The position numbers and the translations under genes were made by a program. A stretch of DNA of 64,000 nucleotides from JBFMFH01 sp040752275 (lineage in GTDB: Bacteria > Acidobacteriota > Vicinamibacteria > Vicinamibacterales > JAKQTR01). Where the stretch lies: the NCBI GenBank assembly GCA_040752275.1, contig JBFMFH010000057.1, forward strand, positions 1 through 64,000, read 5' to 3'. Under the pieces are notes generated by a model. The model saw nothing but the letters and a program-made list of their open reading frames with translations, was not told the origin of the DNA and ran no database searches. Shown here in pieces: positions 8,852 through 17,345 of the stretch. Within the stretch, counting starts at the first letter, position 1. Each line of letters starts with the position of its first letter.

Positions 8852-9319
8852 ATGCCGAAGGTCAGCCCGGCCGATGAGGTCGTCAACGGGGGGAGCGGAC
8901 GTGCAGGCCGCGTCCGCCGCTTGTCGACCTCGATGGCCGAGATCAACGTGGTCCCGCTCGTCGACGTGATGCTGGTGCTGCTCATCATCTTCATGGTGAC
9001 GGCTCCGATGCTGCAGCGGGGCGTGGACGTCAACCTGCCGGTATCACGCCGAGCCCAGCAGATTGCCGAGGAGCGGGTCTTCATCACCGTACCGCTCTCC
9101 TACCGCAAGGACAAGCGGGTCTGGCTCGGCGAGGAGCGTGTATCGATCGACCTGCTCACCGAGCGCGTGCGGCAGTTGATGGAGGGGAGGGAGTCTCGCG
9201 AAGTGTTCCTGCGGGGAGACGGCGCGATCCAGTTGCAGGAGTTGATCGACGTGATGGACCGGCTCAAGGACGGTGGCGTCGAGCGGGTGGGAATCGTCGC
9301 GAAGCTGCCTGGGGAGTAG
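8852..9319 (+). CDS. tolR: Tol-Pal system protein TolR (ExbD family)
   Basis: A 155-residue ExbD/TolR protein. A short basic N-terminal tail precedes one TM helix (about 32-52) carrying the proton-relay aspartate D38 in PLVDVML, followed by a periplasmic domain. The ATG at 8852 is preceded by GGAGGCGCGAGACG. It is 28 bp after tolQ and 5 bp before the next gene, as in a standard tol operon. Confidence 0.94.
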   Translation: MPKVSPADEVVNGGSGRAGRVRRLSTSMAEINVVPLVDVMLVLLIIFMVTAPMLQRGVDVNLPVSRRAQQIAEERVFITVPLSYRKDKRVWLGEERVSIDLLTERVRQLMEGRESREVFLRGDGAIQLQELIDVMDRLKDGGVERVGIVAKLPGE

Positions 9320-9324
9320 GCGAC

Positions 9325-10092
9325 GTGGAACCCGTCAGCGCGGTACTCGCGGAGCGCGCGGCCGACCGGGGCGGCCTCGGCCGCACGCTGGGGGTCTCAG
9401 TCGGGGCTCACGTCGTGTTCGTTGCCGCCATCATCCTGCTCCCCATCCTCAACGGGTCAGGCGAGGAGGTCGTGCGCCCCGTGATGACCATCTCGCTCGG
9501 CGGCGCGCCTGGCCCGTCCGCCGGCGGTGCCAACATGATGGCCTCGCCGCCTCCCCCAAAGGAGCCTCCAGCCGAGACGCCGCGTCCCGAGCCGGTGCGG
9601 CCGCCCGCGCCGAAGCCACCCGCGATGACGCTGCCGGCGAAGACGACGCGGCCCGCGCGAACGCCCCCGAAGGCGGCGCCGAAGTCCGCTCCCAGGCCGG
9701 CGCCGGCCCCCGCGAAGCCCGCAGCCGAGTCCGGGGCCAGCTTGAATCGCGGGACGGGCTTTGGGGGACTCTCGACGGGCGGGGGCGGCGGCACGGGCAG
9801 CTACTTGGAGGTGGAGAACTTCTGCTGCCCCGACTACGTCGTGACCATGCTGCAGTTGATTCAGCGCAACTGGAATTCGCGCCAGGAAGTGGCGGGCCGG
9901 GCGCTGGTCATGTTCCGCATTCGGCGCGACGGCCGCATCACCGACATCGAGCTGGAACGTTCGAGCGGGTACGCCGCGTTGGACCTGACGGCCCAGCGTG
10001 CCTTGTTCCTCACCCAGCGGCTGCCTCCGTTGCCGTCCGCGTTTCCGAACGACGAGCTGACGGTGCATCTGCGCTTCGACTATGAACGGTGA
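9325..10092 (+). CDS. tolA: TolA/TonB-like energy transducer
   Basis: A 255-residue protein in the tolA position. It has one N-terminal TM helix (about 21-42), a Pro/Ala/Lys-rich linker (about 70-140), a Gly-rich stretch (about 143-160), and a C-terminal TonB/TolA-type domain (about 165-255; RALVMFRIRRDG, LPPLPSAFPND). It lacks the long helical domain II of enterobacterial TolA; the linker is TonB-like. A Cys-Cys pair (NFCCPDY) starts the C-terminal domain and may form a disulfide. It starts with GTG at 9325, and its stop overlaps the tolB start (GTGA). The operon position makes TolA the likeliest role; a TonB role cannot be excluded from sequence alone. Confidence 0.85.
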   Translation: MEPVSAVLAERAADRGGLGRTLGVSVGAHVVFVAAIILLPILNGSGEEVVRPVMTISLGGAPGPSAGGANMMASPPPPKEPPAETPRPEPVRPPAPKPPAMTLPAKTTRPARTPPKAAPKSAPRPAPAPAKPAAESGASLNRGTGFGGLSTGGGGGTGSYLEVENFCCPDYVVTMLQLIQRNWNSRQEVAGRALVMFRIRRDGRITDIELERSSGYAALDLTAQRALFLTQRLPPLPSAFPNDELTVHLRFDYER

Positions 10093-11483
10093 CGATGCGT
10101 CTACTGATTTCGATTCTCGCCGTCGGCATCGGCTGCGCTGTGGTCGCGTTCCTTGTGGGACCCGGGACTCTCGGGACGGATATCGTCCTCGTCGCGGCAT
10201 CGCCGCAGTCCCGCCCGCAGTCTGAACTCAGCCTGAGCATCACCGGTGAGTCCGGCGCGCGCACGCGCTACGCCGTGCCGGACTTCATCGCCAGGACCAA
10301 CGAGCCCGATACCCTCGCGGCCGCCAGGGAGATTGGCGAGGTCCTCTGGAACGATCTGGTGTTCGAGCGCGAGTTCTACATGATCCCGCGTGATACCTAC
10401 AAGTCGATCCCGCCGGCCCGGTCGGCCACCGACGTGCCGTTCGACCGATGGCGCGAGCTAGGCACCGACGGCCTGGTCGTTGGGACGCTCGAGCGCTCGG
10501 GTGCGAATGCCTTCCGCGTGGAGGTACGGCTGTACGATGTGAAGGCCCGGCGCTCGGTGATGGCACGCGAGTATACGGGATCCACGATCAACCCTCGGCT
10601 CTACGCCCACACGGCAGCGGACGAGATTCATCAGCAGCAGCGTGCGCTGCGCGGCGTGGCGCGCACCAAGCTCGCCTTTTCCTCGGATCGCGACGGCGAG
10701 CGCGTCACCGGAACGATTCAGAACCGGGACGTGAAGGAGATCTACATCGCCGACTACGACGGCGCGAACCAGCGGCGCGTGACGATCTCGCGCAAGCTGA
10801 ATCTGTCGCCGGCCTGGTCGCCGGACGGGCGGGCCATTGCGTACACGTCGTACCGCCAGGACTACCCGGACCTCTACCTCTCACTCATCTACCAGGGGCA
10901 GCTCGAGAATCCGACAGGAGGCGACGCGCAGAACTGGCTGCCGGCCTGGTCCCCGGACGGCACGCGCCTCTGCTTCGTCTCGAACCGGGACGGCAATCCG
11001 GAGCTGTACATCATGAATCGGACCGGCTCCGGGCTCCGGCGCCTAACGAACAACCCCGCCATCGATTCGACACCGACCTGGTCGCCGAGCGGCACGCAGA
11101 TCGCGTTCGTATCGAGTCGCTCCGGGTCCCCACAGGTCTACATCGTGGATACCGATGGGCTGAACCTGCGGAAGATCACCTCCGAGTCCTACTGCGACCG
11201 GCCGAGCTGGTCGCCGGCCCCCTTCAACGAGATCGCGTATGCGTCGAGGACCGGCCCGGGGTACGATATCAAGACGTTCGACCTCGCGACGGGCGAACTC
11301 CGCCAGCTGACGTGGGGTGAGGGCAGCAACGAGAGTCCGAGCTACGCCCCGAACGGCCGGCACCTGGCCTTCAGCTCGACGCGGACCGGCAAGCGGCAGA
11401 TCTTCACCATCGGGCGTGACGGGAAGGGCGTGCGCCAGATTACGCGAGCGGGCAACAACGCCACGCCGGACTGGTCGCGCTAG
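10089..11483 (+). CDS. tolB: Tol-Pal system beta-propeller protein TolB
   Basis: A 464-residue periplasmic protein linking TolA and Pal. It has an N-terminal signal segment (LLISILAVGIGCAVVAFLVG), the TolB N-terminal alpha/beta domain (about 60-195, including WRELGTDGLVVG), then WD40-like/PD40 blades with repeated AWSPDGRAIAYTS-type motifs (six visible, 205-464). The GTG start at 10089 overlaps the tolA stop by 4 bp; an ATG two codons later is the alternative. Confidence 0.95.
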   Translation: MTMRLLISILAVGIGCAVVAFLVGPGTLGTDIVLVAASPQSRPQSELSLSITGESGARTRYAVPDFIARTNEPDTLAAAREIGEVLWNDLVFEREFYMIPRDTYKSIPPARSATDVPFDRWRELGTDGLVVGTLERSGANAFRVEVRLYDVKARRSVMAREYTGSTINPRLYAHTAADEIHQQQRALRGVARTKLAFSSDRDGERVTGTIQNRDVKEIYIADYDGANQRRVTISRKLNLSPAWSPDGRAIAYTSYRQDYPDLYLSLIYQGQLENPTGGDAQNWLPAWSPDGTRLCFVSNRDGNPELYIMNRTGSGLRRLTNNPAIDSTPTWSPSGTQIAFVSSRSGSPQVYIVDTDGLNLRKITSESYCDRPSWSPAPFNEIAYASRTGPGYDIKTFDLATGELRQLTWGEGSNESPSYAPNGRHLAFSSTRTGKRQIFTIGRDGKGVRQITRAGNNATPDWSR

Positions 11484-11529
11484 CGTCGATGCGTCACGCG
11501 GAACCGAGAAGCAGCAAGGGGGCACGAGC

Positions 11530-12105
11530 ATGAGAGTCCGTTCAGTCTCGCTTATGACCGCTGTGATGGTCGCCATCCTGGTCAGTGCCTGCGCCAAACC
11601 GCAGGTCCCGGTCGCCAAGCCCGTGCCACCGCCGTCGGCCGGGGCGCCCGAGGCGCCTTCCGCACCGTCGCCGAGGCCGACCGCTGTGCCCGATCAGCCG
11701 GTTGTGGCCGAGCCGACGATGACAGACGACCCGATGGCGACACGGACGATCGACGAGCTGAATCGGGACTCCCCGCTGAAGCCGGCCTTCTTCGACTACG
11801 ACAGCGACGAGTTGACTGCCGAGGCCCGGGGCGTCCTTGACGAGAACGCCGCGATCCTGAAGCGATACTCGAACTGGGCGATCACGATCGAAGGGCATTG
11901 CGACGAGCGGGGAACGGCCGAGTACAACCTGGCGCTTGGCGAGCGCCGCGCGGTGGCGGCGCTGTCCTATCTCGTGTCGCTGGGCGTCGAGCAGCGACGG
12001 GTGCGCACGGTCAGCTACGGGAAGGAATTCCCGTTCGATCCCGGGCACGACGAGTCGGCTTGGGCGCTGAACCGGCGCGCGCATTTCGTGATTACGGGCA
12101 AGTAG
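11530..12105 (+). CDS. pal: Peptidoglycan-associated lipoprotein Pal
   Basis: A 191-residue outer-membrane lipoprotein that binds peptidoglycan. The signal peptide ends in the lipobox VSAC, with the lipidated Cys at 21. A Pro-rich tether (about 25-70) precedes an OmpA-like domain (about 85-191) with FDYDSDELT, IEGHCDERGTAEYN and the LGERRA peptidoglycan-binding segment. The ATG at 11530 follows AAGGGGG. It lies 46 bp after tolB. Confidence 0.96.
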   Translation: MRVRSVSLMTAVMVAILVSACAKPQVPVAKPVPPPSAGAPEAPSAPSPRPTAVPDQPVVAEPTMTDDPMATRTIDELNRDSPLKPAFFDYDSDELTAEARGVLDENAAILKRYSNWAITIEGHCDERGTAEYNLALGERRAVAALSYLVSLGVEQRRVRTVSYGKEFPFDPGHDESAWALNRRAHFVITGK

Positions 12106-12138
12106 CAGGACCCGGTGTCCGGGCCGGCAGGTGGGACG

Positions 12139-13017
12139 ATGATGATGACACGACGAGCGGGCATTCTGGCGGTCGTGGTGATGCTGTTGGCGATCACGCA
12201 CTCGGCGTCACTCGAGGCCGCCAACAAGGAACACCAGCAGATGATGGCCGACATCCGCATGCTCCAGCAGCAGACGCAGCAGCTGCAGGCGCAGATTGTG
12301 GCGTTGACGGACGTCCTCAAGGCCGTCACCACGCGGCTGGACGATCAGGCGGGCGTGAGCCGCAAGTCGTTCGCCGATCAGAAACTGCTCGTGGACACCG
12401 TCGCGACCGAGGTGCGCGTCGTCCGCGAGAAGGTCGATGAAACCAACGTCCGGCTCACGTCCATGTCCCAGGAGGTGGAGGCCATCCGCCTCGGTCAGGC
12501 CGCGCTCGCCGCCCGCACCACCCAGCCGGCCGCGCCCCCGGGAGAGGCGCCGCCTGAGGGTGCCCAGGGCGCCGCGCCACAGCCGCCCCCGACGCCGCCG
12601 CCCTCGCCGATCGCCGCCGGCGAGTCGCCGCAGCGCATGTTCGAACGGGCCCGAGCCGACTACTACGCGGGCCAGTGGAGCCTCGCGATCCTCGGATTCG
12701 ACAGCTACATCAAGACGTTCCCGAAGTCCGACCTCGCCGACGACGCGCAGTACTACATCGGGGAGACCCACTACAGCGCCGGGAAGTTCAAGGAGGCCGT
12801 TGCGGCCTACGACGCGCTCATCGCCAACCACCCCTCGAGCAACACCCTGCCCGACACGTACTACAAGCGAGGTCTCGCACTGAACTCGCTCGGCCAGGTT
12901 CCGCAGGCCAAGGCGTCGTTCGAGCACTGCGTGAAGAACTACCCGGACAGTGACGCGGGTCGGCTGGCCCGGCAGGCCCTGGATCGACTGAACAGGATTG
13001 GGCGACAGGGCGCCTAG
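12139..13017 (+). CDS. cpoB: Cell-division coordinator CpoB (YbgF) homologue
   Basis: A 292-residue periplasmic protein with a signal peptide (cleavage likely near SASLEA-A, about residue 28), a predicted coiled coil rich in Gln (about 30-130), a Pro-rich linker (about 130-160) and three TPR motifs at the C-terminus (about 165-285; YYAGQWSLAILGF, YIGETHYSAGKF, YYKRGLALNSLGQ). This is the layout of CpoB/YbgF, which couples Tol to peptidoglycan synthesis. The start is ATG 12139, after AGGTGGG; two further ATGs follow directly. It is the last gene of the tol block. Confidence 0.92.
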   Translation: MMMTRRAGILAVVVMLLAITHSASLEAANKEHQQMMADIRMLQQQTQQLQAQIVALTDVLKAVTTRLDDQAGVSRKSFADQKLLVDTVATEVRVVREKVDETNVRLTSMSQEVEAIRLGQAALAARTTQPAAPPGEAPPEGAQGAAPQPPPTPPPSPIAAGESPQRMFERARADYYAGQWSLAILGFDSYIKTFPKSDLADDAQYYIGETHYSAGKFKEAVAAYDALIANHPSSNTLPDTYYKRGLALNSLGQVPQAKASFEHCVKNYPDSDAGRLARQALDRLNRIGRQGA

Positions 13018-13056
13018 TGCACCAGCGCACGACGTGACGGAAAGGACATCCGACGC

Positions 13057-13485
13057 ATGGCATCCAACAGTTACAACCGCCTGATCCTCATCGGCAACCT
13101 GGGGCGCGACGCCGAACTGCGCTACACGCCGAATGGCAAGGCCGTCGCCACCACGAGCCTCGCCATCGACGATCTGTCGAAGAAAGACGACGCCGGCAAG
13201 CCGACGACCGAGTGGTATCGCATCAAGATCTGGGGGAAGCAGGGCGAGACCCTCAAACAGTACCTCGTGAAGGGCAAACAGGTGTACGTGGAGGGACGGC
13301 TGTCGATCCAGACGTGGACCGATCGTGAGGGCCACCACCGGTACACCCCCGAGGTGTCGGTCGATCGGATCCTGCTGCTCGGAGGCGGTGGCATGTCGTC
13401 GGGTGGCGCCTCGCGCGACATCCAGGTCGCAGACGACACCGACCAGCTCCCCGACGAGACGACGGCAGACGACATCCCCTTCTGA
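13057..13485 (+). CDS. ssb: Single-stranded DNA-binding protein
   Basis: A 142-residue SSB. The OB-fold (1-110) begins with YNRLILIGNLGRDAELRYTPNG and contains the WYRIKIWGKQGE core. A short, acidic linker leads to the C-terminal tip ADDIPF that recruits repair partners. The ATG at 13057 follows GGAAAGGA. It sits 39 bp after cpoB, so it may be co-transcribed with the tol genes; a strong hairpin follows it. Confidence 0.96.
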   Translation: MASNSYNRLILIGNLGRDAELRYTPNGKAVATTSLAIDDLSKKDDAGKPTTEWYRIKIWGKQGETLKQYLVKGKQVYVEGRLSIQTWTDREGHHRYTPEVSVDRILLLGGGGMSSGGASRDIQVADDTDQLPDETTADDIPF

Positions 13486-13545
13486 CGATTGCCCCGGGCG
13501 ACCGGTGTCGGGCAATGGGCGTCAGACGCAGGTCCAGGGGTGGTC

Positions 13546-13582
13546 AGACCCCGACCCAGGGCTTCAGCCCTGGGCCGGGTCT
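13546..13582. terminator. Bidirectional terminator-like hairpin between ssb and cupin gene
   Basis: A perfect 9-bp inverted repeat (CCCAGGGCT, 13555-13563; AGCCCTGGG, 13566-13574) with a 2-nt centre is flanked by outer arms AGACCC (13546-13551) and GGGTCT (13577-13582). It separates convergent ssb and the cupin gene and overlaps the last codons of the latter. There is no U-tract, so termination is inferred. Confidence 0.55.
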
Positions 13583-13953
13583 CTCGGCGTCAGGCGTCCG
13601 TAGCGGTCCTCGAGTCTCACCACGTCGTCGAGCTCAGGCGTCGATACTTCGAAGATGTCGCAGTCATCGATCGCCGTCATGCGGTGCACCGTCCCGGGCA
13701 CGACGTGGACCTTGTCGCCGGGCCCCATCTCCACCGTGGCCAGCTCGTCGCCACGCTTGATCTCGAAGCGCAGCCTCCCCTTCCACAGCAGAATCGTCTC
13801 TTCCTTCTTCACGTGGTACTGCAGGCTGAGCGCGTGCCCGGCGTCGATGTGGAGCACCTTGCCGACGTAGCGGTCGGTCAGCGCCCAGTGCAGCTCGTAT
13901 CCCCAGGGCTTGTCGATGCGCTTCACCCCGGTGTCGGTGTCAGGACTCGCCAT
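13564..13953 (-). CDS. Cupin-domain protein, mannose-6-phosphate isomerase type II-like
   Basis: A 129-residue single-cupin protein resembling the C-terminal isomerase domain of GMP/ManC-type enzymes. It opens with DKPWGYELHW; cupin motif 1 contains QYHVKKEETILL and motif 2 contains PGTVHRM, giving metal-binding His/Glu candidates. A sugar-phosphate isomerase role is likely by family but not proven. It overlaps the 3' end of the EI gene by 14 bp and ends the long minus-strand array. Confidence 0.82.
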   Translation of the reverse strand: MASPDTDTGVKRIDKPWGYELHWALTDRYVGKVLHIDAGHALSLQYHVKKEETILLWKGRLRFEIKRGDELATVEMGPGDKVHVVPGTVHRMTAIDDCDIFEVSTPELDDVVRLEDRYGRLTPRDPAQG

Positions 13954-15727
13954 GTGCTCTCCCGCCGGCGCCTTCCTCGCGCCGGCCTGCGCCGGGCGGC
14001 CTCAGTGCCGCCACGGACTTCACGACCAGACTCCGGATCTCCCGGCCCGTCCCCAGGCGCATGGCCCGGGCCGCCACCCGCCTCATTTCCGCGAGACTCA
14101 GCCCCGCCACGATGGCCCGCGCCGGAGCGATGGAGCTGGGCGCCATGCTGAAGGTGGTGACCCCAAGACCCATCAGTATCGCCAGCGAGGCCGGGTCGCC
14201 TGCCATCTCGCCACACACGGACAGGGGTTTGCGGTGCCGCGCGGCAGCGCGGATGACCTGCCGGATCACTCGAAGGATGGCCGGGTGCAGAGGATCGTAG
14301 AGATCGGCCACGCGCCCGTCCGAGCGATCCACTGCCAGGCAGTATTGGACGAGGTCGTTCGTCCCGATGCTGAAGAAGTCCGCGTCGCGCGCCAGCAGGT
14401 CGGCCGTCAGGGCGGCAGACGGCACTTCGATCATCACCCCGACGGGAATATCCGGAACCCGCCCCTCGCCCTCCGAGATCTCGGACTGGACCCCGCGCAG
14501 GGCGGAGCGGGCCGCCCGCAGTTCTTCCACCGACGAGATCAAGGGAAACAGAATCCGGATGGGCCCGTGCCGTGATGCCCGGACGAGGGCGCGGAGCTGT
14601 GTATCGAAGACGTCGCGGCGGTCGAGGCTGAGCCGGATCGCCCGAAGGCCAAGTGGCCCCCTGGACGTGCCGCCGACGGGATGGCGGTTTCCAGACACCT
14701 GGAACTCGTCCACGTCAAACGTGCGGACCGTGACCGGCAGAGGGGCCATCCCCTCGACGAGGGCCCGGTAGACGCGGTACTGCCGGTCTTCGTCGAAGCT
14801 CCCCAGGCTCTCGAGACCGATGGCGAATTCTGAACGGAACAGGCCGATGCCTTCGGCCCCGGCCGCCCTGGCGCCGGGCACCTCGGCCGGTGTCTCGACG
14901 TTGGCCTCGAAGCGGATGACCTGGTTGTCGGCGGTGGTGACCGGGCCCACGTCCGAGGCCCGGACCGGGAGGGCCACCCGCCCCCGGTGGCGGGCAAGCA
15001 CTCGTTCGTGCGCGTCCGGAGTGGGATCGAGGACGAACTCGCCGGCGTCGCCGTCGAGCACCGCCATCGCGCCGGGCCGGATGAGCGCCGTGGCCCGACG
15101 CAGGCCCGCCACGGCGGGGACGCGGCGCGACCGCACGATGATCGACGCGTGGTGGGTGCGACTGCCGCCGTCGATGGCCACGCCAAGGATGCGCGCGGGC
15201 TCGAGTTGTCCGGCAACCGACGGGGCGAGCTCGTCCACAACCAGAATCGACGGCACCTCGATACCGGCGAGGACCGACCAGGGGCTGGTGGTCGTCGGTC
15301 TCAGTGCCCGGGCCAGGCGGCCGACCACATCCGCCACGTCGCCGCGCCGCTCGCGAAGGTACGCATCGTCGGCCTGGTCGAAGACCGTGCTGACTTCATC
15401 GAACGCCCGCTGCAGCGCCCACTCGGCGTTGAGACAATCGGTCTCCACGATTGCCTTTGCGCGAGGGACCAGGGGCTGATCGTCCAGCATCAGCAACTGC
15501 GCATCGAACAGTGAGGCCAATTCCGGCCCCGACGAGCGCGTGACGCGTTCGCGGACCTGTTCGAGCTGGCGGCGCGCCAGCCGCGCGGCCTCGTCCAGCC
15601 GCGCCGCTTCCCGTGCGACGTGACCCTGGGCCACCGTGTAGCGGATGGCGAAGGGGTTCTGCAGGAGCACGACCGCGGGCCCGGAGGCGACTCCCGGGGA
15701 GACCGGAATGCCGATGAGCTGGATCAC
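13940..15727 (-). CDS. ptsI: Phosphoenolpyruvate-protein phosphotransferase (enzyme I)
   Basis: A 595-residue EI that transfers phosphate from PEP to HPr. The phospho-His is H193 in GGSRTHHAS. PEP-site residues are present: the Arg of GLFRSEF, the Arg of VRTFD, GLRAIR, MIEVPSA, FSIGTNDL, and the catalytic Cys in VCGEMAGD. The usual GGDK segment after the VRT(L/M)D motif is replaced by VDEFQ, and the loop that follows is unusual (SGNRHPVGG). GTG start at 15727 overlaps the HPr stop (GTGA). There are no permease genes nearby, so it likely feeds a regulatory chain. Confidence 0.93.
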   Translation of the reverse strand: MIQLIGIPVSPGVASGPAVVLLQNPFAIRYTVAQGHVAREAARLDEAARLARRQLEQVRERVTRSSGPELASLFDAQLLMLDDQPLVPRAKAIVETDCLNAEWALQRAFDEVSTVFDQADDAYLRERRGDVADVVGRLARALRPTTTSPWSVLAGIEVPSILVVDELAPSVAGQLEPARILGVAIDGGSRTHHASIIVRSRRVPAVAGLRRATALIRPGAMAVLDGDAGEFVLDPTPDAHERVLARHRGRVALPVRASDVGPVTTADNQVIRFEANVETPAEVPGARAAGAEGIGLFRSEFAIGLESLGSFDEDRQYRVYRALVEGMAPLPVTVRTFDVDEFQVSGNRHPVGGTSRGPLGLRAIRLSLDRRDVFDTQLRALVRASRHGPIRILFPLISSVEELRAARSALRGVQSEISEGEGRVPDIPVGVMIEVPSAALTADLLARDADFFSIGTNDLVQYCLAVDRSDGRVADLYDPLHPAILRVIRQVIRAAARHRKPLSVCGEMAGDPASLAILMGLGVTTFSMAPSSIAPARAIVAGLSLAEMRRVAARAMRLGTGREIRSLVVKSVAALRPPGAGRREEGAGGRAHGES

Positions 15728-15993
15728 GGCGCCTCACCGAACCCCGTTTCGACGAGTCGGACCAATGCCTCGGCCGCAGCCTCCTCGTCGGGGCCCTCCG
15801 CGGTGATGGTGACCACCGACTGACACCGGGCCGCGAGGAGCAGGAGTCCGAGAATGCTCTTGCCGTCGACCGACCGGCCGTCGCGGTTCACCGTGACCCT
15901 GGCCTGGAAGCTCGTGGCCAGGTGGACGAACCGGGCCGCGGCTCGGGCGTGCATGCCGAGTGCGTTCGAGACCACCACCTGCCGCGTCATCAT
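15724..15993 (-). CDS. ptsH: Phosphocarrier protein HPr
   Basis: An 89-residue HPr. The catalytic phospho-His is in GMHARAAA and the regulatory serine is in GKSILGLLLLAA, so it can be phosphorylated by both EI and HPr kinase. The start is ATG at 15993 in an ATGA overlap with the EIIA stop; a second ATG follows at once. It lies directly upstream of ptsI. Confidence 0.95.
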   Translation of the reverse strand: MMTRQVVVSNALGMHARAAARFVHLATSFQARVTVNRDGRSVDGKSILGLLLLAARCQSVVTITAEGPDEEAAAEALVRLVETGFGEAP

Positions 15994-16403
15994 ACGTTGC
16001 GGGGCTCACCTCTCAGCAGATCGGACGCGACGTGGATGGACGATCGGCCGGTCTCCCTGAGTTCGCGGGCCACGGCCAGCAGGTCGTCCGAGTTCCGCAG
16101 GCCGGCGAGCTTGATCAGCATCGGCAGGTTGACGCCGGTGACAATCTCCACGGCGCCGGGCTCGAGGAACGTCATGCCCAGGTTGCTGGGCGTTCCGCCG
16201 AACATATCGGTCAGGATTACCACGCCCTTGCCCTGCTGGCATCTCACGACCGCCTGGCGGATCTCCTCGCGGGCGTCCTCGACATCATCGTGCCATCCAA
16301 TCGAGACGGCGGCGAACCTGGGCAGGTCTCCAACGATGGCTTCGGCCGCGCTCAAGAGTTCCCGTGCCAGTTGCCCGTGTGTGACGACGACGACGCCAAT
16401 CAC
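15990..16403 (-). CDS. PTS EIIA domain protein, mannose/fructose type
   Basis: A 137-residue EIIA of the mannose (Man) superfamily. The N-terminal VVVVTHGQLA carries the phospho-His (H9), and the LTDMFGGTPSN segment is typical of the fold. There is no EIIB, EIIC or EIID gene beside it, so it probably acts as a phosphorylation-state sensor or regulator. GTG start at 16403, 27 bp after rapZ. Confidence 0.9.
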   Translation of the reverse strand: MIGVVVVTHGQLARELLSAAEAIVGDLPRFAAVSIGWHDDVEDAREEIRQAVVRCQQGKGVVILTDMFGGTPSNLGMTFLEPGAVEIVTGVNLPMLIKLAGLRNSDDLLAVARELRETGRSSIHVASDLLRGEPRNV

Positions 16404-16430
16404 GACTGCTCCTTGCCCGACCCTGCCGGG

Positions 16431-17345
16431 TCACTCATCCGCGCCGGCGATGTCCCGGTGTCGCACGTGGACCCCGACATCCGGCAGCGCCTCCAGGACG
16501 GAACGAATCGCCTCGGCCACGTAGACGGACCGATGCCGCCCGCCGGTGCACCCGATGGCGACCGTCAGATAGGTCTTGCCTTCCGCAGCGTACTGCGGAA
16601 CCAGGTACTGCAGCAATGCACCGAAGCGTCCGACGGCTTCGCCCGTGGCGCCGCGCGTCTCCATGAATCGCACGACGGCGTCATCCCGTCCGGTCAGCGG
16701 GCGGAGCCGGGGAACAAAATGAGGATTCGGGAGAAAGCGCACGTCAAAGACCAGGTCTGCTTCCGGGGGCAGGCCGTGCTTGAACCCGAAGCTGACCAGC
16801 GTGATCTGGAGCGGGCGTGCGACCTTCGCTCCCGACGCGAGCCCGCGGAATACCGCCCGCAGGTCGTGCACCGTCAGCGTGCTGGTATCGACGATCTCGT
16901 CGGCCATGGCCCGGATCGGGCGCATGCGGCGCGTCTCCTCGCGGATACCCTCGCGCACCGGGCGGTTCAGCGCGAGCGGATGGGGCCGGCGCGTCTCGCT
17001 GAACCGGCGCACCAGCACCGACTCCCGCGCCTCGAGGAACACGAGGACGGGACTGAGCCTCGAGCGTTTGAGCTTCCGAAACAGCTTGGGAAAGTCGGCG
17101 AGGAAGGAGCCTTCGCGGACGTCGACCACGATGGCGACCTTCTCGAGATCCGATCCGGCCCTGGTCGCCAGGAAACCGAGGGTCGGAATCAGCGCGGTCG
17201 GCAGGTTGTCGACACAGAAATAGCCGAGATCCTCGAGGGCGTGGATGGCCTGCGACTTCCCCGCACCAGATAGTCCGGTGACGATGACGAAGCGCCCGGG
17301 CACCGATGTCAAGCTGGCGGCGGTGGCTCTCTGGCGGGGCATCAC
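16431..17345 (-). CDS. rapZ: RapZ/YvcJ-family nucleotide-binding protein
   Basis: A 304-residue P-loop protein: Walker A GLSGAGKS (24-31), the FCVDNLP segment, a DVREGSFL motif, and the C-terminal phosphosugar/RNA-binding domain with AIGCTGGRHRSVY. In enterobacteria RapZ controls GlmZ sRNA and glucosamine-6-P synthesis; in Firmicutes YvcJ is linked to competence. Its role here is unknown. The GTG at 17345 is followed by ATG and overlaps the hprK stop, so the two are coupled. Confidence 0.94.
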   Translation of the reverse strand: MMPRQRATAASLTSVPGRFVIVTGLSGAGKSQAIHALEDLGYFCVDNLPTALIPTLGFLATRAGSDLEKVAIVVDVREGSFLADFPKLFRKLKRSRLSPVLVFLEARESVLVRRFSETRRPHPLALNRPVREGIREETRRMRPIRAMADEIVDTSTLTVHDLRAVFRGLASGAKVARPLQITLVSFGFKHGLPPEADLVFDVRFLPNPHFVPRLRPLTGRDDAVVRFMETRGATGEAVGRFGALLQYLVPQYAAEGKTYLTVAIGCTGGRHRSVYVAEAIRSVLEALPDVGVHVRHRDIAGADE

